From an uncultured Clostridia bacterium (lineage in GTDB: Bacteria > Bacillota > Clostridia > UBA1381): a stretch of 5,241 nucleotides of DNA. The notes below the pieces were generated by a model, which was not told the DNA's origin, did not search any database, and saw nothing but the letters and a program-made list of their open reading frames with translations. This document shows positions 1 to 5,241 of this stretch, one piece after another. The translations under genes and the position numbers were made by a program. The stretch spans positions 1-5,241 of the forward strand of contig CAJONM010000158.1 of assembly GCA_905235885.1 (NCBI GenBank), written 5' to 3'. Each line of letters begins with the position of its first letter. Within the stretch, counting starts at the first letter, position 1.

Positions 1-1
1 C

Positions 2-83
2 TATGGTCGGAAACGCACATGGGCATAACAAAGTGCTTTATCTTCTCTGCCCGCCGCAGGCGTGCGCCGAAGGCGCTTTGTTC
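2..83 (-). repeat. Structured repeat, left copy, just downstream of the sugar transferase stop codon
   Basis: This matches the reverse complement of 5156-5241. The outermost 25 bases (2-26) are identical to 5217-5241 apart from a one-base indel at the junction, and the innermost 22 bases (62-83) are also identical. Similarity stops sharply at 83. Read in the sense of the adjacent minus-strand gene, it begins 9 bases after the stop codon. It contains an outer stem (27-36 with 73-82, one mismatched pair), a GCGCC-3nt-GGCGC hairpin (64-76) and a second hairpin with a 4-bp stem (52-55 with 59-62). No T-run follows the hairpins, so a classical Rho-independent terminator is not supported. The repeat may continue beyond base 1. 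Its family is not recognised; a MITE-like or structured 3'-UTR element are the two readings. Confidence 0.9.
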
Positions 84-92
84 CACCACCAT

Positions 93-1532
93 TTATTTGG
101 CTCCGGCGCCTCTGAGTTGATCTTTTATGGTTTTGAGAATAAGCTTTATATCAAACCAGAGATCCATATTTCTTATGTATTCCATATCCAGTCTTATGAC
201 CTCTTCAAAGTCGGTTATATCGCTTCTGCCGCTCGCCTGCCACATTCCTGTGATGCCCGGCCGTATAGCCATGCGCGCCCTGTGCGAGGAACCGTATTTC
301 TCCCACTCGTCAAGGGTCGGCGGACGCGTTCCGACAAGCGACATATCGCCCTTGAGCACCTGGAAGAACTGCGGAAATTCATCAATGGAGAATTTGCGGA
401 TAAACCAGCCGATGCCCTTCTTCGTTCCGTCCTGACCGCTGCCGAGTATACGCGGATCGTTATCCATTTTAAACATCATTCCGTCCGATACGGTATTATG
501 CTTCATCAGCTCCGCCTTGCGCGCCTCCGCGTCCTTGTACATCGAGCGGAATTTTATCATTTTGAACACTCTTCCGCCTTTGCCTATTCGCGGCTGTGCG
601 AAGAATATCGGACCGGGGTCGGTAATGAAGATCAACGGACCTACGATTATCGTAAGAATTATCGCCATCACTGATCCCACCAGACCGCCGACAATATCCA
701 TCAGCCTCTTTGCAAAGAAGCTGGTCGACTGCATGATCCTTACGCTTTCTGTAAGACAAGTAAAGCCGGCAAGAGACTCTACCATCTTGTTGTTATCCTC
801 TTCCAGGCTGAAATCTATCGCGCGGTGAGTGGTTATGCCCATTTCCGTAAGGCGTGATATTACTTCGCGCGGTGCTCTTCTGCTGGGCAAATTCATGAAT
901 ACTTCATCTACCCATTTTTTCAGAAGATAATCGGGAAGGTCGTCTATCTGGCAAATAAACGGATGACCCATGATCGTGTCTCCGACCTCGAATTTTTCGC
1001 TTTCGATTACCACTATACCGGCGATCTCTATATGACCGAAGGAGTGGCTTTCTACGCGCCTTACAAAGTCTACGATATTGTCATCCATTGCGATAATGAT
1101 CATTCTGCGCTTACTGTTATAGACGCTCAGACCTTTTTTGACAAGTTCCTTGTAGATCAGCATTACAATGTAGTTCGTACCCATGCTTGCCAGAAAAAAC
1201 AACCACGACATTTCAACGCTTACCTGCATCCTTGCCACATGCTTCAGATACAGCAGTATGACCGCGCTTGCCAGTCCCATATTGACGATCGACAGCAGAA
1301 ATTCCTTTAAAATGCTTCTGTACATTACATCTTTGTGTATTTCCGTCATAATATCGAACAAAAGCACAAACATTACCAGTATGCAGACGCTGCTGATAAG
1401 CTGCATCATGGTAAACGGCAGATGTCTTGCGATTATCAGAAGAAACATTGCCAACACAACGATGACATTAAGTATTTTATAATCGAAGTGTTCCAGCCAA
1501 CCGGTTTTTCTCTTTTTATACATAGCTCGCAT
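93..1532 (-). CDS. Undecaprenyl-phosphate sugar phosphotransferase (polyprenyl glycosylphosphotransferase, exopolysaccharide initiation)
   Basis: A 479-aa membrane enzyme that transfers a sugar-1-phosphate from a nucleotide sugar to undecaprenyl phosphate, the first step of capsule or exopolysaccharide assembly. Hydrophobic helices lie at about 20-36, 42-60, 74-96 and 110-127. A Rossmann-like CoA_binding_3-type region spans about 140-260. The bacterial sugar transferase domain runs from 272 to the end. It begins with FAKRLMDIVGG and a membrane-embedded helix (281-303), then shows DPGPIFFAQPRIG (305-317), FKMIKFRSM (323-331), the catalytic-type Asp384-Glu385 dyad in IDEFPQ, KGDMSLVGTRPP (394-405) and RPGITGMWQASGRSD (424-438). 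This is the complete WbaP/CpsE architecture at the usual length. The start at 1532 has AAGGGA four bases upstream. ATG at 1523 (13-base spacing) is an alternative that would remove three residues. The gene is transcribed divergently from the glycosyltransferase, from its own promoter. The specific sugar cannot be told from sequence alone. Confidence 0.96.
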   Translation of the reverse strand: MRAMYKKRKTGWLEHFDYKILNVIVVLAMFLLIIARHLPFTMMQLISSVCILVMFVLLFDIMTEIHKDVMYRSILKEFLLSIVNMGLASAVILLYLKHVARMQVSVEMSWLFFLASMGTNYIVMLIYKELVKKGLSVYNSKRRMIIIAMDDNIVDFVRRVESHSFGHIEIAGIVVIESEKFEVGDTIMGHPFICQIDDLPDYLLKKWVDEVFMNLPSRRAPREVISRLTEMGITTHRAIDFSLEEDNNKMVESLAGFTCLTESVRIMQSTSFFAKRLMDIVGGLVGSVMAIILTIIVGPLIFITDPGPIFFAQPRIGKGGRVFKMIKFRSMYKDAEARKAELMKHNTVSDGMMFKMDNDPRILGSGQDGTKKGIGWFIRKFSIDEFPQFFQVLKGDMSLVGTRPPTLDEWEKYGSSHRARMAIRPGITGMWQASGRSDITDFEEVIRLDMEYIRNMDLWFDIKLILKTIKDQLRGAGAK

Positions 1533-1573
1533 TACTTCCCTTCATAAATTTATAATAACATATCATATCAATA

Positions 1574-1602
1574 ATTATATCGCAAATAATTATCAAAGTC
1601 AA
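1574..1602 (-). promoter_or_regulatory. Sigma-A promoter for the sugar transferase gene
   Basis: On the minus strand TTGACT (1602-1597) is followed after exactly 17 bases by TATAAT (1579-1574). The predicted transcription start is near 1567, giving a leader of about 35 bases before the start codon. The -35 hexamer is 5/6 and the -10 is 6/6 to the housekeeping consensus. An imperfect palindrome (1592-1614) covers the -35 box and could be an operator. Confidence 0.8.
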
Positions 1603-1614
1603 CCGACTTTTGAT
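1592..1614. promoter_or_regulatory. Imperfect palindrome over the -35 box of the sugar transferase promoter
   Basis: ATCAAAGTC (1592-1600) is mirrored by GACTTTTGAT (1605-1614) across a 4-base spacer, with one extra T in the right arm. It overlaps the minus-strand -35 hexamer, the position expected of a repressor operator. Only the symmetry is seen; the binding protein is unknown, and AT-rich DNA yields such symmetry by chance fairly often. Confidence 0.4.
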
Positions 1615-1629
1615 ATTTTGACAAAATTC

Positions 1630-1654
1630 GCGCCGCCTCTGTTGACAAAGGCGC
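1630..1654. promoter_or_regulatory. Inverted repeat bracketing the -35 box of the glycosyltransferase promoter
   Basis: GCGCC (1630-1634) and GGCGC (1650-1654) form a 5-bp inverted repeat around the TTGACA hexamer at 1642-1647. It is a GC-rich island in an otherwise AT-rich intergenic region. The same GCGCC/GGCGC arms occur in the terminal repeats, but the sequence between the arms is different, so I do not count it as a third copy. It is a candidate operator only. Confidence 0.3.
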
Positions 1655-1670
1655 AAGGTGATGATATAAT
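1642..1670 (+). promoter_or_regulatory. Consensus sigma-A promoter for the glycosyltransferase gene
   Basis: TTGACA (1642-1647), a 17-base spacer, then TATAAT (1665-1670): a perfect match to the housekeeping consensus in both boxes and in spacing. Transcription should begin near 1677, about 30 bases before the ATG. The -35 box is 39 bases from the -35 box of the divergent promoter, so both could be controlled from the shared interval. Confidence 0.88.
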
Positions 1671-1691
1671 TTTATTTAGTTATATGATAAC

Positions 1692-1696
1692 AGGAG
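1692..1696 (+). promoter_or_regulatory. Ribosome binding site that decides the glycosyltransferase start
   Basis: AGGAG at 1692-1696 lies 10 bases before ATG 1707. An in-frame TTG at 1698 is only one base after it and so is not a workable start. The ATG at 1707 is therefore preferred. Confidence 0.75.
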
Positions 1697-1706
1697 TTTG
1701 AAATAT

Positions 1707-2825
1707 ATGTCGATAAAAATAAGTATAGGCAGTGCGGTATACAATGTAAAGGAACCGTATCTGAGACAGCATATAGAAAGCATTATACGCCAGCTTACCG
1801 ATGAGACGGAGCTTTTGCTCATAGATGATTGCTCAACGGATAATTCCGGCAGCGTATGTCGGGAATATGCCGCGGCAAACGACCGCGTGAGATATATAAA
1901 TATGGGTGAAAACGGCGGACTGAGCCGCGTAAGAAACCGCACGATAAACGAGGCGGCGGGGGAATGGATATTTTTTGCCGACGGAGATGATATTCTGTCG
2001 GATAATTTTATTCGTACCGCGCTCTCGTTCTGTGACCCAAAATATGATGTAATTATACATAACAGGCAAATATTTCACCAAAACAAACCCGGCAGCGAAG
2101 CGGAGTGCCGCGTAACGGCGCTGACAGAGCTTCCCGAAACGGCAGGACGGCACATAAGCATTTCATGCCTTTGTATGCGTCCGCTTGACGGCGACAGATA
2201 CGGCATGGACAGGGAAGCGTATTATCATGCCGCATGGGGCGCTCTGTACAGACGCGGTTTTCTGCTCGATAACAAGCTGCAATTCCCGGCAGGACAGAAA
2301 AAAGCGCAGGACAGCGTATTTAACACATACGCGTATTTTTGCGCGAAGAGTATCGCGTATCTGCCGTATGAGATGTATTATTACAGAAAGGATATGCAGG
2401 GGATAACCCAGCGGTACAATCCCGATTTTACCGCGGTATCCATGTCACTTATCGGACATCATAACGACTGCATAGAGCGGCTGTATCCGGGCGATGAGGA
2501 TGTATCGTATAAATACAAAAATTACAGACTTATCGCGCTTGCGGTGGACGCTATGCTGTTAAACTTTTTCCATATGAATAATCCGAAGCCGGCGGCGGCA
2601 AGAAAAAGCGAGTTTTTGGATTTTGTAAACACCGAGCCGTTCAAAAGCGCCATAGATGACTATGATCCCGACAATGCATGGTGGGGCTGGGTGCTGCCCA
2701 TATCACTTGCAAAGAAAAAGCGGTTTGCCACGCTCGATTTCCTCATCCGTCACCGGCGGATCTACGAGCCTGTCGGAAAAGCATACGGGGTGCTCAGAAA
2801 AGCAAGGAAAGCAATTCATAAATGA
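1707..2825 (+). CDS. Family 2 glycosyltransferase (GT-A fold)
   Basis: A 372-aa cytoplasmic or membrane-associated enzyme expected to transfer a sugar from a nucleotide-sugar donor to a growing glycan. The N-terminal half is a standard GT2 domain. It has a first beta strand ISIGSAVYNV (5-14), LLLIDDCSTDNS (36-47) for donor nucleotide binding, NGGLSRVRNRTI (69-80) and the metal-binding DXD-type motif ADGDD (91-95). A later conserved block, WGALYRRGFLL (177-187) followed by KKAQDSVFN (198-206), corresponds to the usual 'WGKLYRR...EDxxF' acceptor region, with Gln-Asp where Glu-Asp is common. Asp202 is the candidate catalytic base. The C-terminal 150 residues carry YRKDMQGITQRYN and have no recognised extra domain. 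No strong transmembrane helix is evident. It is divergent from the sugar transferase, consistent with a polysaccharide locus. Donor and acceptor cannot be assigned. No clear intrinsic terminator follows. Confidence 0.93.
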   Translation: MSIKISIGSAVYNVKEPYLRQHIESIIRQLTDETELLLIDDCSTDNSGSVCREYAAANDRVRYINMGENGGLSRVRNRTINEAAGEWIFFADGDDILSDNFIRTALSFCDPKYDVIIHNRQIFHQNKPGSEAECRVTALTELPETAGRHISISCLCMRPLDGDRYGMDREAYYHAAWGALYRRGFLLDNKLQFPAGQKKAQDSVFNTYAYFCAKSIAYLPYEMYYYRKDMQGITQRYNPDFTAVSMSLIGHHNDCIERLYPGDEDVSYKYKNYRLIALAVDAMLLNFFHMNNPKPAAARKSEFLDFVNTEPFKSAIDDYDPDNAWWGWVLPISLAKKKRFATLDFLIRHRRIYEPVGKAYGVLRKARKAIHK

Positions 2826-2839
2826 TATTTATAAAGTAT

Positions 2840-2909
2840 ATTTGGCAAAATTAAAGCAACAACGATTTATTGGATAAATTTAAAAATGCTCTTGTAATTT
2901 GGCAAGATT
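2840..2909 (+). repeat. Direct repeat ATTTGGCAARATT upstream of and inside the HD-GYP promoter
   Basis: A 13-base word occurs at 2840-2852 and again at 2897-2909 with 12 of 13 identical. Each copy contains a short dyad (TTTGGCAAA in the first, TTTGGCAAG in the second). The second copy starts at the last base of the -35 box and otherwise sits in the -35/-10 spacer. This placement would suit a regulator binding two sites 57 bases apart. Only the sequence repetition is observed. Confidence 0.45.
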
Positions 2910-2920
2910 TATAGTATACT
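2892..2920 (+). promoter_or_regulatory. Probable promoter for the HD-GYP gene
   Basis: TTGTAA (2892-2897), 17 bases, TATACT (2915-2920). Each hexamer is 4-5/6 to the sigma-A consensus with ideal spacing. The predicted start is near 2927, immediately before a leader that can fold, so the gene seems to be transcribed independently of the glycosyltransferase 190 bases upstream. Confidence 0.7.
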
Positions 2921-2926
2921 AAAGAA

Positions 2927-3017
2927 GGATTCGGTGTCGATCGCAACACTGAGATATATATGCGGACAAGGTAAATGTCCGCGTGGGCGGAAACCGAAAA
3001 CCTCAAGGAGGAGTCTT
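2927..3017 (+). promoter_or_regulatory. Structured 5' leader of the HD-GYP gene (possible cis-regulatory RNA)
   Basis: About 90 untranslated bases lie between the predicted transcription start and the ATG. A 7-bp perfect hairpin is present (2962-2968 with 2976-2982, GCGGACA/TGTCCGC). A closing stem TTCGGT/ACCGAA (2930-2935 with 2993-2998) would enclose it. An alternative hairpin, CGGTGT/ACACTG (2932-2937 with 2946-2951, one G-U), uses the same 5' strand, so the two folds exclude each other. CCTC (3001-3004) can pair with GAGG (3008-3011) in the Shine-Dalgarno sequence. I could not match it to a c-di-GMP riboswitch (types I or II) or another known class. It may be an ordinary leader. Confidence 0.4.
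3005..3013 (+). promoter_or_regulatory. Strong ribosome binding site of the HD-GYP gene
   Basis: AAGGAGGAG is a full match to the anti-Shine-Dalgarno sequence and lies at optimal distance (6 bases after AGGAGG) from ATG 3018. This rules out the upstream in-frame GTG at 2934, whose 28 extra residues would be translated from the structured leader. Confidence 0.9.
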
Positions 3018-5153
3018 ATGGAAACAACCCCATCCCAAACAATCACATCCAATAATATGAAAAAACACATGAAAATTTTATTTGTTGTGTCAATAGCGAT
3101 AAATATCATAGGAATAATCATAGCCCGACTGACCGGTCTGCCGCTGCGCCTTGACAGCGCAGGAACCATACTTGCCTCTGTCTACGGCGGATATATGCCC
3201 GGTGTGGCGGTAAGCTTTATAACAGGCTTGTTGATCGGTATAACAGACAGGCATCAGGTATATTTTATCGCGATAAATATGATACTTGCGGTGTTTACGG
3301 CATTCTTTTCCGTGCGAGGACTTTTCAAAAAGACCTCCGGCGCGTATGCCTTTCTGCTCATTATCGCCCCCATAACGGGGATATGTGGCGCTGTGATCTC
3401 GACATTTCTCAATGACGGCGGCGTGATCGGAGCGAACTATCAGCTGTTCTTATATTTATATGAGCGTATCCATAATGTAGTCGCGGCTCAGCTTATATCG
3501 GGCATTGCCTGTGAGTTTGTCGATAAAGCCATAATGATAACTATTTTTCTTATAATATCACGGGTGATGTCGGCAGAACCGTACAGAGATTTCAGATCGG
3601 GCGGCATATGGCAGACACCGTTGGATAATGCGATGTGGAAAGCCGTGCGCGAAAGCAAGATACGCGTTGTATCGCTTCGCATTAAAATAATGTTCATACT
3701 CGTTATAGGCACTATCCTTATAGCGTTTATCGCAACGGTGATAAGCCTTGCACTGTTCAAAAAAACCACGATACAGGACAATGAACGAAGCGCAAGCAGC
3801 ATCGCCTCGGTGGCAGCCGAAATGGTCGACGGAGATATGACGGACGAATACATAGAAAAAGGCTTCGACGCAGAGGGCTATGCCCAAACACGGCAGATGC
3901 TCTATAAGCTGCGTGAAAGCACGCCTGATGTAAAGTATGTTTATGTATACAAAATAGGAGAGGACGGCTGCCATGTGGTCTTTGACCTCGATACGGATGA
4001 TACTCCCGGTTCCGAGCCTGGCGAGCTGATAGAATTTGACCAGTCGTTTTATCCGTATCTCGACAGCCTTCTGGCAGGCAAGGAGATAGAGCCGATAATA
4101 TCAAACGACAAATACGGCTGGCTCCTGACGGTGTATAAGCCCGTATATGACAGCAACGGAGATTGCCGATGCTATGCTGCCGTAGATGTTTCGATGTATC
4201 TGCTCTCACAATATAACCGCGAATTTTTAGGAAAGCTTATAGCTATCCTGCTGGGATTTGTCATACTTATCGTCACCTTCAGCGTGTGGTTTATAAAGAA
4301 TAATGTAATACTGCCCGTAAACACGATGGCATTCTGCACAAAATCATTCGCATACGGCGAAGAGAGCGCGGTAATGAAAAATCTCTCGCGCATAGATCAC
4401 TTGCAAATAAGAACAGGCGATGAAATAGAAAATCTTTATTTCGCCCTTATGCAAACCGCCAAAAACAGCGTAAACTATATGGCTGACATAAAGAATAAAA
4501 CACAGACGATATCAAAAATGCAGAGCGGACTTATCATTGTTCTTGCCGATATGGTCGAAAGCCGCGACGAGAACACCGGCGATCATGTACGCAAGACCGC
4601 CGCATATGTGCAGATCATCCTTGAGGAGCTTCAAAAGGAAGGTCCGTATTCGGATCGGATAACCGACTCGTTTATCGAGGATGCGGTAAATGCCGCGCCG
4701 CTGCATGACATCGGAAAGATCCATATATCGGATATGATACTCAATAAACCGGGCAAGCTTACCGATGAAGAGTTCGAGATAATGAAAAAGCATACCGTAT
4801 ACGGCAGTGAGATAATACAAAAGGTAATGCAAACCGTTCCGGAGGCAGGTTACCTTAAAGAAGCGAAGAACATTGCCGAGTTCCATCATGAAAAGTGGAA
4901 CGGCGCAGGGTATCCCTGCGGACTCAGCGGTGAAGACATACCGCTGTCGGCACGCGTAATGGCGGTCGCGGATGTATTTGACGCGCTGGTATCTAAAAGA
5001 TGCTATAAAGGCCCATATCCCTTTGATGAGGCAATATCGATAATAGCGGAAAGCTCAGGCACGCATTTTGATCCGGTAGTGGCGGAAGCGTTTCTGTCGG
5101 TCAAGGATAAGGTGTATGAAATATCACAGAAATTCAGTTCAATGAGTAGTTGA
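3018..5153 (+). CDS. Membrane HD-GYP phosphodiesterase with ECF S-component-like and Cache-like sensor regions
   Basis: A 711-aa protein, probably hydrolysing cyclic di-GMP in the cytoplasm in response to a signal sensed at the membrane. Residues 19-184 form about six hydrophobic helices with LPLRLDSAGTILAS (41-54) and YGGYMPGVAVSFITGLL (56-72), closely resembling the 'LDxxGTxxAAxxxGPxxG' region of ECF-transporter substrate-binding subunits. A helix at 224-247, a likely extracytoplasmic Cache/PAS-like domain (248-402, with VKYVYVYKIGEDG and YGWLLTVYKPVYDSNGD) and a second helix (405-427) follow. A HAMP-like linker (428-490) leads to HD-GYP (about 500-705). Conserved residues are intact: NTGDHVRK (519-526), HDIGK (563-567), His592, HHEKWNGAGYP (623-633), ADVFDAL (651-657) and SGTHFDP (680-686). 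All expected metal ligands of a binuclear site are present. Position 519, four residues before His523, is Asn where trinuclear enzymes are reported to have Glu. The start is fixed by the ribosome binding site. The ECF-like assignment rests on motif recall and is less certain than HD-GYP. Confidence 0.92.
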   Translation: METTPSQTITSNNMKKHMKILFVVSIAINIIGIIIARLTGLPLRLDSAGTILASVYGGYMPGVAVSFITGLLIGITDRHQVYFIAINMILAVFTAFFSVRGLFKKTSGAYAFLLIIAPITGICGAVISTFLNDGGVIGANYQLFLYLYERIHNVVAAQLISGIACEFVDKAIMITIFLIISRVMSAEPYRDFRSGGIWQTPLDNAMWKAVRESKIRVVSLRIKIMFILVIGTILIAFIATVISLALFKKTTIQDNERSASSIASVAAEMVDGDMTDEYIEKGFDAEGYAQTRQMLYKLRESTPDVKYVYVYKIGEDGCHVVFDLDTDDTPGSEPGELIEFDQSFYPYLDSLLAGKEIEPIISNDKYGWLLTVYKPVYDSNGDCRCYAAVDVSMYLLSQYNREFLGKLIAILLGFVILIVTFSVWFIKNNVILPVNTMAFCTKSFAYGEESAVMKNLSRIDHLQIRTGDEIENLYFALMQTAKNSVNYMADIKNKTQTISKMQSGLIIVLADMVESRDENTGDHVRKTAAYVQIILEELQKEGPYSDRITDSFIEDAVNAAPLHDIGKIHISDMILNKPGKLTDEEFEIMKKHTVYGSEIIQKVMQTVPEAGYLKEAKNIAEFHHEKWNGAGYPCGLSGEDIPLSARVMAVADVFDALVSKRCYKGPYPFDEAISIIAESSGTHFDPVVAEAFLSVKDKVYEISQKFSSMSS

Positions 5154-5155
5154 CA

Positions 5156-5241
5156 GAACAAAGCGCCTTCGGCGCACACCGCTTCGCGGTGGGCAGAGAA
5201 GGATAACGCTTTGTTCATGCCCATGTGCGTTTCCGACCATA
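5156..5241 (+). repeat. Structured repeat, right copy, just downstream of the HD-GYP stop codon
   Basis: Inverted copy of 2-83, starting two bases after the TGA. A perfect 10-bp outer stem, GAACAAAGCG with CGCTTTGTTC (5156-5165 with 5207-5216), encloses two trinucleotide-loop hairpins: GCGCC/GGCGC (5163-5175) and CACCGC/GCGGTG (5177-5191). The first hairpin shares its GCG with the outer stem, so not all pairs can form together. A 25-base tail (5217-5241) follows and is identical in the left copy. There is no run of T after any hairpin. It may extend past the window. Its position relative to the upstream gene is the same as for the left copy, suggesting a 3'-end RNA element or a mobile MITE-like sequence that settles behind genes. 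Confidence 0.92.

Noticed and set aside
3..674. Long open frame on the plus strand opposite the sugar transferase
   Set aside because: It is antisense to the conserved catalytic domain, starts inside the repeat and has no recognisable domain or ribosome binding site.
1630..1654. Third, degraded copy of the terminal repeat in the divergent intergenic region
   Set aside because: Only the 5-base GCGCC/GGCGC arms are shared. Loop length and surrounding sequence do not match.
2865..2879. ATTTAT/ATAAAT hairpin after the glycosyltransferase as a terminator
   Set aside because: The stem is made only of A-T pairs and there is no following T-run, so it is too weak to be convincing.
2927..3000. Resemblance of the leader to a TPP riboswitch (ACTGAGA at 2948-2954 and GCGTGGG at 2981-2987 after a hairpin with TAAA in its loop)
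   Set aside because: The ACCC strand of P2 and the CCTGAT strand of P4 are missing, so the thiamine-binding core cannot be built. The similarity is limited to short words and is probably chance.
2934..3017. N-terminal extension of the HD-GYP protein from GTG 2934
   Set aside because: There is no matching ribosome binding site at the right distance, the encoded peptide is basic and unlike the family, and ATG 3018 has a perfect Shine-Dalgarno sequence.
5156..5216. Repeat interpreted as a tRNA or as a classical intrinsic terminator
   Set aside because: The arms have 3-base loops, with no anticodon or T arm features and no CCA end. No T-rich tract follows any hairpin.

Overview
This 5.2-kb window looks like a chromosomal segment from a mid-GC Firmicute, most likely a gut-type clostridial lineage such as Oscillospiraceae/Ruminococcaceae. 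That assignment is an inference from three things: consensus sigma-A promoters with 17-bp spacers, purine-rich Shine-Dalgarno sites, and the style of the proteins (a WbaP/CpsE-type sugar transferase and a large membrane HD-GYP protein). I cannot name a species.

Layout. A structured repeat (2-83) is followed by a minus-strand gene for a polyprenyl-phosphate sugar phosphotransferase that initiates surface-polysaccharide synthesis (93-1532). A 174-bp divergent intergenic region (1533-1706) carries two back-to-back near-consensus promoters and several palindromes. Next is a plus-strand family-2 glycosyltransferase (1707-2825). A 192-bp AT-rich gap follows, with its own promoter and a roughly 90-nt leader that can fold. 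The last gene is a plus-strand 711-aa membrane HD-GYP phosphodiesterase (3018-5153). A second copy of the repeat, in inverted orientation, begins 2 bases after its stop codon and runs to the window edge (5156-5241).

How the genes may work together. The divergent pair would make lipid-linked glycan: the sugar transferase loads the first sugar phosphate on undecaprenyl phosphate, and the GT2 enzyme adds or modifies a sugar. The third protein appears to join an ECF-transporter S-component-like membrane module, an extracytoplasmic Cache/PAS-like sensor and an intact HD-GYP domain. It is a candidate nutrient-sensing c-di-GMP hydrolase. A regulatory link from it to polysaccharide production is suggested only by proximity.

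The most unusual signal is the pair of repeats at the window ends. Each lies just after a stop codon, in the same sense relative to the gene it follows. They share a 25-bp block of complete identity at the window-edge side and a nested stem-and-two-hairpin core. One hairpin differs between copies by a paired substitution that keeps base pairing. Neither copy has the U-tract of a standard intrinsic terminator. This suggests a dispersed structured 3'-end RNA or MITE-like element rather than ordinary terminators. No transposase, CRISPR array, tRNA or rRNA is visible.
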